From: Vespa crabro
Taxonomy: Eukaryota; Arthropoda; Insecta; Hymenoptera; Vespidae
Length of the DNA stretch: 64,000 bases
Assembly (NCBI RefSeq): GCF_910589235.1
Contig: NC_060968.1
Coordinates: 186,001 to 250,000 of the forward strand
Direction of reading: 5' to 3'
Shown: one piece after another, positions 1 through 11,652 of the stretch
Position numbering within the stretch: position 1 is the stretch's first letter
Layout of the letters: the number at the start of each line of letters is the position of its first letter
Translations under genes and position numbers: made by a program
Notes under the pieces: model-generated
The model's input: only the letters and a program-made list of their open reading frames with translations
The model's database searches: none
Told to the model about the DNA's origin: nothing

Positions 1-197
1 TGACGGAGCCCCCATTCCCTAGCCGCTAGTCTTCCTAGTTTTGCGAATAGGGGCCCGACCTTGTCATTTAAATACCGGCAATGCGTCGAAACTCCTAGGT
101 CTTTATCGAAATGGATGCCGAGATATCTAACTGAGCCCTTAAACTTGATGCTACTACCACCTATCTTTACAGTAGGTGGCCTACTAGCTAAGTCTGC
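1..197 (-). pseudogene. Retrotransposon RT C-terminal (thumb/post-RT) fragment
   Basis: Reading the minus strand from 197 to the window edge gives about 65 open codons, including RPPTVKIGG, RYLGIHFDKDLGVSTHCRYL and NDKVGPLFAKLGRLAAREWG. This matches the segment that directly follows the RT palm in R1-clade ORF2 proteins (RYLG, a H-RYL pair, then a basic helix). It is in a different frame from the RT open frame, which stops at 184-186, and its own frame has a stop at 198-200. The frame break therefore lies within or beside 184-200. The coding sequence continues past the left edge of the window, so its length and the usual C-terminal zinc-binding region cannot be judged. Confidence 0.8.
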
Positions 198-1419
198 TTA
201 TTCGACGTTTTACGCTTCCTATCTGGTCGGAGTCCCCCCTTCTCCCTATGGGTTCTCTCTTTACCCAGTCGCTCTTCAGAACGATAGCCTCCGTTTTCCG
301 TTCTGAGATTGTTAGTTTAGCCGCGGAGCACCATTCCGTGATGCTTTTTACCGCATGGTTTCCTACTTCGTCTAATTCCTTTCTAGAATCGCCGTCTATA
401 ATAACGAGTAGGTCGTCAGCGTACACGATTGCGTTAATTTCCGATGATTTCTCGAGGATTCGAAGGAGCTGGTCGAACATGAAGTTCCAGCAGTAGGGGC
501 CTAGGACCGAATCTTGTGGGCAGCCTCTCGAAGCCTGCTTGGAAATCTCATGCTCTCCCAAAGCTATCTTCACTCTACGGTCCGCGAAGTAGTTAGTCAT
601 TACATTAAAGACATTCCTCGGGCAGTCTCGATCCCGGAGTGCCTTGAGAACCAAGGGCCACCAGACATTATCAAAGGCTCCCGAGATGTCGAATAGCAGT
701 GCAATGACGTATCTCCGTGAGGAGGCAGAAACGATTCGGCGCATCTCGACTATCGCGTCCTCGGTGGAGCGTCCTGGGACGAAGCCGTATTGTTTGTCCG
801 AAAGTTTACCCGGCGCGAGGGATGTTGCTTCTAGGCGCATATTGAGCAGCCGTTCTAGAACTTTTCCTACGACCGAGAGAAGGCATATGGGCCTGTAGGA
901 TTTGGGGTCTTCCGCGTCTTTATCTACGCCTTTGAGGAGTGCTCTTAGGGAGCCTTCTTTCCAAATGGATGGGAAGATGCTCCACTGGAGGCAGCCGTTA
1001 AACAGGTCTCCGAAGTGGGAGGGGATGGTGGCAAATGCTCTTTTGAGCACGCACTCCTTGATGAGGTCAGGCCCCGGGGCCTTTCCGTTTTTGAGGGACT
1101 TTATAACGCGCGCCACCTCTTCCGTCGTGAAAGGGGGGGCGTCAACGGTTTCCGTGGCATCTCTAGAGGTGTTTCGTACCGCGCGTTGTTCATTCGTGTC
1201 CTCGGACTCGCGGTCGTTCGGGACATGAGTGTCGAGGAGGACGTTCGCAGTATCGCGGACATACATTGTCTTTACCCCGTCTCTTTTCAGGGTGTTATTC
1301 ACCCTTTCTACGAGAAATTTGCCCGCCTGCTGTTTATAGATATATCCCCACGGATCTTTGTTACCCTGCTCCGTTACGAATTCCTTCCAGCTTTCTAGCT
1401 TTCGCAGCCTACCGCTTTG
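184..1419 (-). pseudogene. Reverse transcriptase domain of R1-clade ORF2 (broken)
   Basis: The frame is open from 1419 down to a TAG at 184-186. It would copy element RNA into DNA at a nicked target. Upstream of a GTG codon at 1302 it reads WKEFVTEQGNKDPWGYIYK, a conserved pre-RT stretch of this clade, so the GTG is not a real start and the true protein runs in from the endonuclease. Numbered from that GTG, visible motifs are KAPGPD at 74-79, SYRPICLLSVVGKVLE at 135-150, YGFVPGRSTEDA at 172-183, FDISGAFD at 204-211 (motif A), RGCPQDSVLGP at 259-269 (motif B), YADDLLVII at 294-302 (motif C) and LTISERKTEAIVL at 330-342. Catalytic Asp residues of motifs A and C are present. Motif B carries Asp (codon 511-513) where the family has Gly in PQGS. 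The frame is lost at both ends by frameshift. Confidence 0.92.
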
Positions 1420-1790
1420 CTATAGGCTCTGAGCGACGCCCGATAATCCAGCATCAACTCGAGACGAGTCAGATGGACTTTCTCTCGTTGGAACGCGCGC
1501 CTATGCCGAGACACCGCCTTCTTCTGTGTCGTTAACGCTGACGTCCACCACGGGTTGGACTTCCGATGGGCCTTTTTCCGTGGCATCGATTCAGAGCACG
1601 CGGTTTGTAGGACACTGGTGAGCGCATTAGCTCGTGCCTTTACCTCAGAAGCCAATCCTAGGCTACTTCCCTCCAGCCTCGCCGTGGAAAGGGAGAGAAG
1701 ACGCTCGGCGAAAAGATCCCTCTCCTGGTGTTGAACCTCCTGTTCCCCGCCCCCCGAGCACCACCCCCTCGACACGGTTAAGTCTTCGGG
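1395..1790 (-). pseudogene. Endonuclease-RT linker region of R1-clade ORF2 (broken)
   Basis: This frame ends at a TAG at 1395-1397 and is open upstream to beyond 1790. It encodes the linker between endonuclease and RT: an acidic/Ser-rich part (RDLFAERLLSLS, LASEVKARANALTSVL) and then KSNPWWTSALTTQKKAVSRH and a basic helix ending RASLRAYSKAV. The NPWW-T-L pattern followed by a basic helix is characteristic of R1-clade and related LINE ORF2 proteins. Its frame differs from the endonuclease frame, which stops at 1778-1780, and from the RT frame, which is open from 1419. There is therefore one frame break near 1780-1800 and another within 1395-1419. An open stretch extends in this frame to about 1835, but beyond about 1800 the real protein continues in the endonuclease frame (SDHN at 1814-1825). 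Confidence 0.75.
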
Positions 1791-2524
1791 GGTTGTAACA
1801 CGATATCTATTGAATTGTGGTCGCTGAACGTCCATCCCGATCTAACTTCCCATTGGCCAATGAATCGGCTCATGGATTGTGACGAGAGGGTAACATCGAT
1901 ATATGAGGAGCCTCTCGTCGTCCAGAATGTGGGGGGCTGCTTGACGTCGTTGATTACCTTTAATCCGGATGCCCGGATGAGGGCTTCTAATTTCGAACCT
2001 CTCTCATCGGTGCTCTGAGGGCCCCAGAGAGGTGATCGCGCATTAGCGTCCAGCGAAATTATTACTCTCTCCCCCCTTAGGGCACGAAGTACCGTATCCA
2101 GGAGCCAAAGGTGCTCCTCTATTTCGTCGCTGAATTGAAATTAATGCGAAACGAAGTAGAAAGAGAAGCCGGGTGCTTGCACTTCCGCACATACGCAGTG
2201 CGGGGTGCTGTGCTGCGAGATGGAAAGCAACGCGAAGTTCGGGTTGGTCGCCGCGATAGCAGACCATGGTCTCTCGTCCCGAGTGGCCGCTAGTCTGGTT
2301 CCGCTGCCTAGTTCAATAATCTCGTATCCTGTCCCGTGCTTTTGGACGTATGACTCCTGCAGGAGTAATAAATCTAAGCGTTTATCGTTCATCAATTCGC
2401 GGACTTCTCCCGTTACCGTCCTCTAGCGCCCCATATTAAGCTGCAGGAGGTGGATTTTTGGAAACGCACGGTTGGTGTGGGGGGGGGGATTTGACGATGG
2501 GGGTCGTGTCGATTTCGCTTATCG
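1778..2524 (-). pseudogene. AP-type endonuclease domain of R1-clade ORF2, two nonsense codons
   Basis: One continuous minus-strand frame (about 2524 to the TAA at 1778-1780) carries the whole endonuclease, interrupted by TAG at 2423-2425 and TAA at 2141-2143. The pieces in order are: IHLLQLNMGR (motif with the metal-site Asn) then TAG; RTVTGEVRELMNDKRLDLLL and LLQESYVQKHG (catalytic Glu); then SHSTPHC-like sequence ending YFVSH and TAA; FQFSDEIEEHLWLLDTVL, RVIISLDANARSPLWGPQS (Asp-Asn pair), QPPTFWTTRGSSYIDVTL, and finally GWTFSDHNSIDIVL (catalytic SDH). The domain would nick target DNA to prime reverse transcription. Apart from the stops, the key residues look intact. An ATG at 2432-2434 lies inside the conserved QLNM motif, so starting there would remove the metal-site Asn. 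The real start is probably upstream or made by coupled translation. Confidence 0.88.
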
Positions 2525-2693
2525 TGGCACAAGGCTCGGCGAAGGTGACTCGCGGTGCTTTGGGTTCGGTGTTCACGCTTGTAACACCATTGATTTCCTG
2601 GGTTACGCCTATATCTATTTCTTCGGGGTGTTCAAACGGGGCCTCGCCTATTTCCGTAGTCGCTTCCGATTCTAGGGGTGAGTAGTAAATTGG
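2436..2693 (-). pseudogene. Probable C-terminal tail of retrotransposon ORF1 (gag-like)
   Basis: The frame is open from 2693 (a TAA lies at 2694-2696) to a TAA at 2436-2438, about 85 codons. The product is acidic, then Thr- and Pro-rich (EATTEIGEAPFEHPEEIDIG early, a PPPHQPC stretch late). It shows none of the CCHC zinc knuckles usually found near the end of R1-clade ORF1. It is called ORF1 because of its position just upstream of the endonuclease frame, with an overlap in a different frame, which is how R1-clade ORFs are arranged. I do not recognise the residues themselves. The upstream bulk of ORF1 is absent and the triplet array starts here, so this is the truncation point. Confidence 0.45.
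2479..2488 (+). repeat. Homopolymer run of ten G in the ORF1/ORF2 overlap
   Basis: Ten consecutive G on the + strand (C on the coding strand) lie inside the ORF1/ORF2 overlap, coding Pro in both frames. Runs like this are prone to slippage and to sequencing length error. Confidence 0.9.
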
Positions 2694-3540
2694 TTAGTTT
2701 TACTAGTAAAAGTAAACGTAATACCGATAATAAGGATAATAACATTAAAGTAAATAACGATAATAAAGACAATAATATTAATAATAATAACGTTGATAAT
2801 GATAATAACGATAACAACAGTAATAATAATAACAAAAATATAGATAATATAGATAATAACGACATTTAATATAACAATAATAACAATAATATCGATAATA
2901 ATAATAACGATAATGACGACAAAAGTAATAATAACATTAATGGTAATAACGATAATAATGATAATATCGAAAATAATTATAACGTAAATCACGACGATAT
3001 TAATAATCATAATAACGATAATAAGGATAAATACGATAACATCGATAACAATAATAGCAACATTAACACTAATATAAATAAAAACGATGATGACCGTAAT
3101 AATAATAATAATATAATGATAATAATAATAATAATAATGATAATAATAACAACATTAATAATGATAATAACGATAATAACGATAATAGCGATATTAATTA
3201 TAATAATTATAAGAAAAATAATATCAACAACGATAATTATGATAATAATAACAATAAAAATTTCGATAATAATGATTATAATGACAATAACTATAAAAAC
3301 GACAATAATATTGATAATAATAATAAAAATAATAATAAGTCGATGACGATAATAGTGATAATAGTAGGAGTATAATATCAATAATAACAATAATAATGAA
3401 AAAAAAGGTAATACCGATAATTATATTTACGATTATAATGAAAATAGTAATAATAATAATAACTATTATAACGATAATAACGATAATAACAATAATAATA
3501 ATAATAATATTAATAATAATAAAAATAAGGACTATAATTT
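2694..3540 (+). repeat. Array edge next to the retrotransposon
   Basis: Triplet structure begins at once but is impure for the first 50 bases or so (tract around 2697-2740). The landmark GACGACAAAAGTAATAATA at about 2915, followed by an ATTAATGGTA motif, recurs inside block A at about 29360 and in A' at about 52827, showing that this edge descends from the same unit family as the young repeats. Nothing else is recognisable. Confidence 0.75.
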
Positions 3541-4290
3541 GTATAATAACGATAATAATGTGGTAATGTTCAGAATAATAACAATAATAACGATAATATC
3601 GATTATGACGATAACAATATTATTGTTAATAACTTCAATAGTAAAAATAATAATAACGGTAATAAAGCTAATAACTATAATAACGATAAGGACGATAGTA
3701 ACGATTATAATAATAACGATAATAACGATAATAGTAGTAATATTATTAACGATAATAACGATATTTACGATAATAATTATAATAATAATAAAGATAACAA
3801 CGATATTAACGATAATAACGATAATAATAATAATGATAATAACGACAAAGTATAATAATAAAATATCGATAGTAACAATAATAACCATAATGACGATAAT
3901 ATCGATAATAATAATAACGATAGTGACGATGATAATAATAACGATCATAAAGTTTATAATGATAATAATAAGTATAATAAATATAGTAGTAGTTGAAATA
4001 ATAACGATAATAAGGGTAATAAAAACGACAATAATAACGATATTAACGAAAATAGTAAAAACAATAGTAACGAAAAGAACGATAATTACTTTAATAATAA
4101 TAATAATAATAACGGAAGTAAGTATAATAACGGTGACATATATGACATTAATAACAATTATAACTATAAAAACGATAATAACGGTAATAACAATAATAAT
4201 AATTGTAAAAATAACAGAAATAATAATAATGATAATTACGATAATAACCATAATAATAATAGTTATAATAACATTATAACAATATTAACG
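3541..4290 (+). repeat. Diverged E-type segment, copy 1
   Basis: This segment shares an ordered set of landmarks with 6313-6790, 16240-16710, 20860-21300, 26030-26600 and 31560-31790. They are a GTATAATAACGATAATAAT start, an ATTATTG/GTCAATAGTAA pair, ACGATATTTACGATAATAAT, ACGATCATAA (3941-3950 here), and a GAAAATAGTAA-AACAATAGTAACG motif followed by AACGGTGACA (4129-4138). Order and spacing are conserved approximately, and sequence identity looks moderate. No gene. Confidence 0.7.
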
Positions 4291-4412
4291 ATAACAACGA
4301 TAATAATTATATCTATAATAGCGATAATTAAGACAACAATAATAACAATAATAATATCGATAATAATAATAATAATAATAAAAGTAATAACGATAATAAC
4401 GACAATAAAGAC

Positions 4413-4451
<39 letters not shown>

Positions 4452-4738
4452 CATATTAATAATAAGAACGATAATGACGATAATAATTATAGTAATAATA
4501 TCAATAATAACAACAAAAACGATAATAACGATAATAAAGATAATAATAATAATAATATCGACATAAATAACAATAATAAATATAATAACGATATGGTATT
4601 AACGATAAAAAAGATAATGGTAGTAATAGTAACAACGATAATGTAATAGTAATAATGATAATAATAATAACAATAATAACGATAATAACTATAATAGTGA
4701 TTATGACGGTAATAGAGACAGTAATAATAATAATAACA

Positions 4739-4771
<33 letters not shown>

Positions 4772-5699
4772 TTAAAGATTACAATGAAAATAATGATAAT
4801 AATATCAGAAATAATAAAAATATTAACGATAATAATAATAATAATAATAATAATAACGATAAGAACGATAATATCGATAATAATATTAATAATATTAATG
4901 ATAATAACAAGTATAGTAATATTAATAATAACGAAATTAACGATAATGACAATAATAATAATAATATTAACAAGGATTATAAGAAAAATAATGATAACAT
5001 CGAGAATAATAATAACAGTAATATCGATAATAGCGATAATAACGATAATAACATTATTAATAGTAATAAGAATAAAGATAATATCGATAATATGCGTAAT
5101 AATCATAAAGTTTATAACGATAAAAACGACAATAACAATCATAAGAATAACAAATGTAACGATAATAATGAAAATAACGATAATGAAGATAATAACAACA
5201 ATAATAATAATAATAATAACAATTACAATAATAACGCTAATAACTATAATAATGAGAACAATAATAACGGCCAACACCTTAATAACGATAATAATAATAG
5301 CAATAATATCGATAGTAAGGATATTAATTATAACAATAATTACATTAATTACGATAGAAACGATAATAGAAATAATAAAAATAACTATAATAACGATAAT
5401 AACGAAATATAACGATTATAATAATAACAGTAATAACGATAATAAAGATTTTTACTATAAAATTAATAACGATAATAACGATAATAACGATAATAATAGT
5501 AATAATATCGAAGGTTATAACGATATTAACTATAATAACGATAATCATGATAATAACGATACTAATAATAATAATAGTAACATTAATAACAATAATAACG
5601 ATTATAATGATAATAACTATAATAACGTTATTATCAATAAGAGTAATAGTAATAATAGAAATATTGTAATAATAATGTTAATAACGTTATTAACGATAA
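4291..5699 (+). repeat. Generic diverged triplet array
   Basis: Degenerate AAT-family triplets with frequent AAC-GAT steps. An AATCATAAAGTTTATAACG motif near 5100 resembles the E-type landmark region, but I could not extend it into a clear copy. Nothing else is seen. Confidence 0.7.
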
Positions 5700-6312
5700 T
5701 AACGATAATAATATTAACAATAATAACGATAATAACTATATTAAAAATAATAATAATATACGATAACAAAGATAACAACAACAATAATAATAGAAAACTA
5801 AGGAAAATATGGATAATAACGATAAGAGCTTCAGAAAAATAATAATATTTGCGATAATGACTATAAAGACAATAATAATATTAACGATATTATCGATAAT
5901 AATATTAATAATACTAGTAGTAATAATTATAATAACGGTGATAACTACAATTATGAAAACAGTAGTAACGATATTATCGTTAATGTCAATTATTATAGTA
6001 ATAATAATATCAATAAAAACGATTATAAAACTAATAATAATAATAATAATGACGATATTAACGATAAAAACGATTATAGTAATGACGATATTAACGACAA
6101 TGTTAATAATAATAATAACGATAATAATGATATTAACGGTAATAATAATAGTAATAATATAGATAATAACTATAATAACGATAGTAATGATAATAATTTT
6201 AACAATAAAAACGATTTTAAATATTTTAACGATAATAATAATAAGTATAATAACGATAATAACGATACTAATAATAATAATAATTATAATGATAAAAATA
6301 AAAACAATAATT
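5700..6312 (+). repeat. Triplet array with a segment shared with block A
   Basis: At about 5705-5830 the sequence has an ACTATATTAAAAATAATAAT stretch followed by ATACGATAACAAAGATAACA and then a GAAAACTAAGGAAAATA part. The same order is found at about 30905-31020 in block A (ATACGCTAACAAAGATAAAA and so on). The remainder to 6312 is generic degenerate array. Confidence 0.65.
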
Positions 6313-6790
6313 TGTATAATAACGATAATAATAATAGTAATGTTAAGAATAATAACAATAATAACGATAATAACGATTATGAAGATAACAACATTATTGA
6401 TAATAACGTCAATAGTAATAATAATAATAATAACTATAAAATCGCTATTAAAGATAGTAACTATAATAACGATAATTACGATAATAACGATTATAATAAT
6501 AACGATAATAACGATTATAGTAGTAATATTAATAACGATAATAACGATATTTACGATAATAATTATAATAAAAATAAAGATAACAACGATATTAACGATA
6601 ATAACGATAATAATAAAAACAACAATAATAACGATATTAAAGAAAATAGTAATAACAATAGTAACGAAAACATCGAAAACAACATTAATAATAATAATAA
6701 TAATAACGAATGTAATTAAAATAACGGTGACAACTATAATATTAATAACAATAATAACGATAATCACGATAATAACTATAGTAATAATAC
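6313..6790 (+). repeat. Diverged E-type segment, copy 2
   Basis: It starts with GTATAATAACGATAATAAT like 3541, then GAAGATAACAACATTATTG, GATAATAACGTCAATAGTAA, ACGATATTTACGATAATAAT and, after a GAAAATAGTAATAACAATAG motif, AACGGTGACA at 6723-6732. It is about 2.77 kb from the equivalent landmarks in the copy at 3541. Confidence 0.75.
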
Positions 6791-6889
6791 TAATAGTAAC
6801 GATAATAACGATATTAATGGCAATATGGATAATAACAGTAATATTAATAGTCATATTAAAGATAATAACGATAATAACGTTACTAACGA

Positions 6890-7460
6890 TAATAATATTA
6901 ACAATATTAAGGATAATATCGTTAATAATTGTAACAATATTCACGATAATATCGATAATAATAATAACAACAAAAACAATAATAACGATAATAACTATAA
7001 AATATTTATAATAATAACGATAATAATGATAATAACAATAATAACCATGATAATAATAGTAATAATAAAGGTAATAACGATCGAAAAAGTTTCTAACGAT
7101 AATAATAATAACAACAATAACGATCATAGTGACTATGATGTTAAGAAAGATAATAATAATAATAAAAATAAAATTAATTACGAGAATAACGATGATAATC
7201 ATAATAATAAAAGTAATAATAACAATATTAAGAATAGTAACTATTATAACGATTTTAACGATAATAGTAGGAGTAATAATAACAGCAATAAAAATTATAC
7301 CGATAATAACAATTATAAGAAAGTTAACGATTATAATATTAACGATAATAACGATAATAACCATAATAATAATAATAATAATTAACATAATAACGATTTT
7401 AACGATAATAAAGGTAATAACAATAATGAAGACAAAATCAATTAAAATACTTTAGTGATA
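6890..7460 (+). repeat. Diverged F-type segment, copy 1
   Basis: This segment contains ATTAAGGATAATATCGTTAA at 6906, also found at 15213, 26650 and 50138. It is followed in the first two places by ATATTCACGATA, a Lys/Asn-like AACAACAAAAACAATAATAA tract, TTTCTAACG or TTCCTAACG, and GATGTTAAGAAAGATAATAA or GATGATAAGAAAGATAATAA. The match to 15200-15720 is the clearest. Confidence 0.75.
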
Positions 7461-8368
7461 TTAATATTTATCAAAATAACAATAATATTGATAATAACGA
7501 TTATAACGTTAATATTAGTAGCAATAATAACAATAATAGCACTAATAACGATAATTGCGATAATAATAGTAATAATAATAACAATAATAAAATAATATTG
7601 TTAATAAGGTTATTACCGATGATAATGTTAATTATAATATTCATAATAACTATAATAAGCATATTATCGATAATAATAATAGCGATAATAACGATCAGAA
7701 TAATATCCATGAAAACGATAAAATCGAAAATAATAATAAAACTTTAATAATAAAATCGATAATAATAAAAATAATTTTAACGTTAAAAACAATAATAATA
7801 ATAATAATAATAGCAATAATAACCGTAATAAGGAAAATAACGAGGATAATAATAACGATAATAACAATAATAGTAATAATTATAATATCGATAGTAACAG
7901 TAATAACTATAATGAAGATAATAACGATAATGATAATAACGATAATGACGATGAATATAGTAACGATAATATCTTTAATAACGATAATAATAAGAATAAT
8001 AATAGCGATAATAAAGACATTAACGTTAATAACGATAATAATAAAAACAATTAAAACGATAATAACAATAATTATGATAATAACAATAACTATTATAATA
8101 GTGATAGCATTAATAACTATATTTACGATAATAGTAACAATAATAAGAATAAAAACATTATTAACGATAATAATGATAATAGCGATAATAACGATAATAA
8201 CGATATAGACGATAATATCGATAATTATAATAACAATATTAACGATAATAAAAATAATAATACTAACAAAACAGTGATAATAACGAAATTATCGATAATA
8301 ACGATAATAATAATAGTAATAATAATAACGATAATAATCATAAAAACAACAATAATATTAATAATAAT

Positions 8369-8370
<2 letters not shown>

Positions 8371-8421
<51 letters not shown>
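8371..8421 (+). repeat. Pure (TAA)17 microsatellite run
   Basis: 51 bp of uninterrupted TAA repeats inside otherwise substituted triplet DNA. It is flanked by TAATAATAT on the left and ACGATAATAACG on the right. Such a run is either unsubstituted ancestral repeat or a recent slippage expansion. Confidence 0.95.
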
Positions 8422-8422
<1 letters not shown>

Positions 8423-10716
8423 GATAATAACGATTATAACGATAATGAAAAAATAATAATAGCAATTAATACGGTAAATACAAAAATAAAAATAGTAATA
8501 ATAACGATTAGAACGATACTAACCACAATAACGATAATAATAATAACAATTATAAAGATAATAACGATAATAATTATTATAATGACAATAAATTTAAAAA
8601 CGATTATAATCACAACGATAATAATAATAATAGTAATATAGATAACAACGATATTAACGTTAATGACGATAATAATAACAACAATAATAAAGATACAAAC
8701 GATTATAACGATAAGAACGATAATAATATTATTATTAATAACAGTAATAGCAATTTTAACGATAAAAACGCTTAAAACAAAGAATCATAATAAAGATAAT
8801 AACGATAATATCGATAATAATAATAACAATATTAACGAGAATATCGACAATAATAATAATAATAATAATAATAATAACCTTAATGACGATAATAACGCTA
8901 GTAACGATAATATAAGATATAATAATAACAATATTAAGAATAATAACTATAATAACAAAAACAACGATAATAATAATAGTACCAATAACAATAATAACAG
9001 CAATATTGCTAATAACGATAATAACGATAATAATAATAACGATAATAACGATAATATCGAAAGAAATAATAACAAAATTAACTATAATATCGATAACAAT
9101 AATAATAATAATAATAATAATTACGATAATAACGATAATAGCGACAATAACGATAATAATAAGAAAACTATTGTAACAATAATAACGATAATAACGATAA
9201 TAATATAAACGATAATGAAGGTATAATAATAATAATAACGATAATAACGAAAAATACGGTAATAACGGAATTGATAATAACGATAATAACGTTAATAACG
9301 TTAATAGTAATGGTAATAATAACAATAATAATAACAATAACGATAATAACGATAATAACGGTAATAATAATAATAATAACTACGATAAACAACCTAATAA
9401 CCATAATAATTATAGTAATTATAGTAATTATTATGATATACACGATAATAATGATATTAATGAGAATAATAATAATAATAATAATAAAAACTTTAATAAC
9501 TATATTTACGATAATATCGATAATAATTATAGCAATAATATCGATAATAACGATTATAATGGCATTAATAATAATAATTATAAGATTAATAAAAATAATA
9601 ATAATTTTAACAATATTTACGATAATGCCGATGATAATAGCAATAATAACGATAACATTAATGATAAAAACAATAATAAAAATATCAATAATAAAGTTAA
9701 TTACGATAATAATGATAATAATAATAATATTAATAACGACAATAACTGTAATGCAGATAATAACAATAATAACGATAATAAGGATAATAATAATAACAAT
9801 AATATTGATGGGACAGTAATAATGATAATAACGATAATAATAATAATAATAAAAACGATAATATTTATATCAACGATGATAACGAATATAATAAAGTAAT
9901 AAATAACGATAATTACGTTAATAACGATAATAATAATTGCAATAATAACGGTAATAACAATAATAATAACAATAGTAGGAACAATAATACGGATAATAAC
10001 GATATTAACGATATTAATAATAACGATAATGACAATAATAATAATAATAATGATAATAACGTTACTAACGATAATATTATTAAGTATAAAAGGATTATAA
10101 TGATATTATAGATAACAGCAATAATAATAATAATAACAATAATAAGGATAATAAGGGTAGTATTGATAATAATAATAAAAGTATTAACGATAATATCGAT
10201 GGCAATAATAATAATAATAACAATGATAACGTTATCATTAATAATAATAATAACGATAATAACGACAAAAATGATAAAGAACATAATAATAACAATGATA
10301 ACGTTAATAACGACAATAATTATAATAATAACATTGATAATAAAAGTAATAACGTTACTAACGATAATAATTATAATAATTATATTGATAATAACAATAA
10401 TAACGAAAATAATAAAAATAATGATATTAATAACGATATAGACAAACATAACCATAATAATAGTAGTAATAATAACAATAATATCAATAAAGGTGTAAAG
10501 AACGTAATTGCCGAAAATATTAATAACAATAATAAGGATAATAACGATAATAGCGATAATAATGATAATATCGATACTAATAATAGTAATAATAACAATA
10601 TTAACGGTAATAACAATTATAATAATGACCATAAGAACGACAAAAACGTTAATAACGATAATAAAAGTAACAATAACATTGATAATAACGATAATACCGA
10701 TAATAAAGATAATAAC

Positions 10717-10769
<53 letters not shown>
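10717..10769 (+). repeat. Pure (AAT)n microsatellite run, 53 bp
   Basis: Uninterrupted AAT repeats between AATAAC on the left and CGATAATAGC on the right. Confidence 0.95.
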
Positions 10770-10770
<1 letters not shown>

Positions 10771-10924
10771 GATAATAGCTATAATGAGGAAAATAATAAA
10801 AATTATAAAAATAATACTAACGATATAAACGAAAATAACCATAATAATAGAACATATTATAACAATAATAACATTAATAATGTGAATAAAGATAATAACG
10901 ATAAAAATATATCGATAATAATGA

Positions 10925-10950
10925 TAATATTAATATTAATATTAATATTA
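10925..10950. repeat. Perfect 26-bp AT-only palindrome
   Basis: The 26 bases are built from the self-complementary hexamer TAATAT/ATATTA and read identically on both strands. Unlike the surrounding AAT triplets, this tract is strand-symmetric and could extrude as a cruciform. Confidence 0.9.
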
Positions 10951-11621
10951 ACAATACTTACGATAATAAAGATAATAAAATTAATAATAAAAACAATAAT
11001 ACAGGTATTATGATAATAATTATAATAACGATAAAAATAATAATATTAATAATAATTATAATAACAATAATAACGATAATAATAATTAAGATAATGACGA
11101 TAATAATAATAATAATAATAATCACGACAATTAGTATGATAACGATAATAATAGTAGTAATAATAAAAATAACTAATTATATTAATAAAAATAATAATAA
11201 CGATAATAATAATGACAATAATAACGATAACGATGGAAATAATGATAATAACGATGACATTAATAATGGTAAAAACTTTAATAACGATAATAACGGTAAT
11301 AATAATGACGATATTCAAAAATAATAAAGGTAATAAAGATAATAACATTAACGATAATAACGACAAGTTTAACAATAATAATAACGATAATAACATTAAT
11401 AACGATAATAGCAGTAATAATAATAATAATAACAATAATAACGATAATAAATATAATAACAAAATTAATAATAGCGACAATAACGAAAGTAGCAAAAATA
11501 TTAATTACTATAATGACTATAATAACGATAATATTAATAACATTAATAACGATAATAACGATAATAACCTTGCTAACGATAATAATAATGTTAATATTAA
11601 CGATAAAACCGAAAATAATAA

Positions 11622-11652
<31 letters not shown>

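Larger units (their letters stand above)
1..2693 (-). mobile_element. R1-clade non-LTR retrotransposon, 5'-truncated and decayed
   Basis: On the minus strand the segment encodes, in order, a short ORF1 tail, an AP-like endonuclease, a linker, a reverse transcriptase and the beginning of the post-RT region. This is the layout of R1-clade LINEs (R1, TRAS, SART, Waldo). The diagnostic pieces are LDANARSPLWG, TRGSSYIDVTL and FSDHNSID in the endonuclease, and KAPGPD, FDISGAFDN, RGCPQDSVLGP and YADDLL in the RT. Most of ORF1 is missing, so the copy is 5'-truncated, or was cut by array expansion, close to 2693 where the triplet array begins. The 3' end, including the UTR and target junction, lies outside the window. 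In-frame stops at 2423-2425 and 2141-2143 and frame breaks near 1780-1800, 1395-1419 and 184-200 make it non-autonomous. Base composition is balanced, in sharp contrast to the adjoining array. The family within the R1 clade is not resolved. Confidence 0.9.

Noticed and set aside
2290..2300. Telomere-like TTAGG repeats suggested by the TRAS/SART relationship
   Set aside because: I saw no tandem TTAGG or CCTAA repeats anywhere in the window. The array is AAT-type.
248..2426. Plus-strand open frames within the retrotransposon (for example 1015-1398, 2205-2426)
   Set aside because: They are antisense shadows of the RT, linker and endonuclease coding regions, whose motifs are clear on the minus strand.
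2632..3010. Leu/Ser-rich and Ile-rich open frames at the array edge
   Set aside because: Same compositional cause. They span the junction between retrotransposon and array and have no recognisable domain.
5736..7388. Long minus-strand Ile/Val-rich open frames resembling membrane proteins (for example 550 codons)
   Set aside because: The reverse complement of AAT-type triplets (ATT, GTT, ATC) codes Ile/Val in one phase and Leu/Ser or Tyr in the others, none of them stops. The hydrophobicity is a by-product of the repeat.
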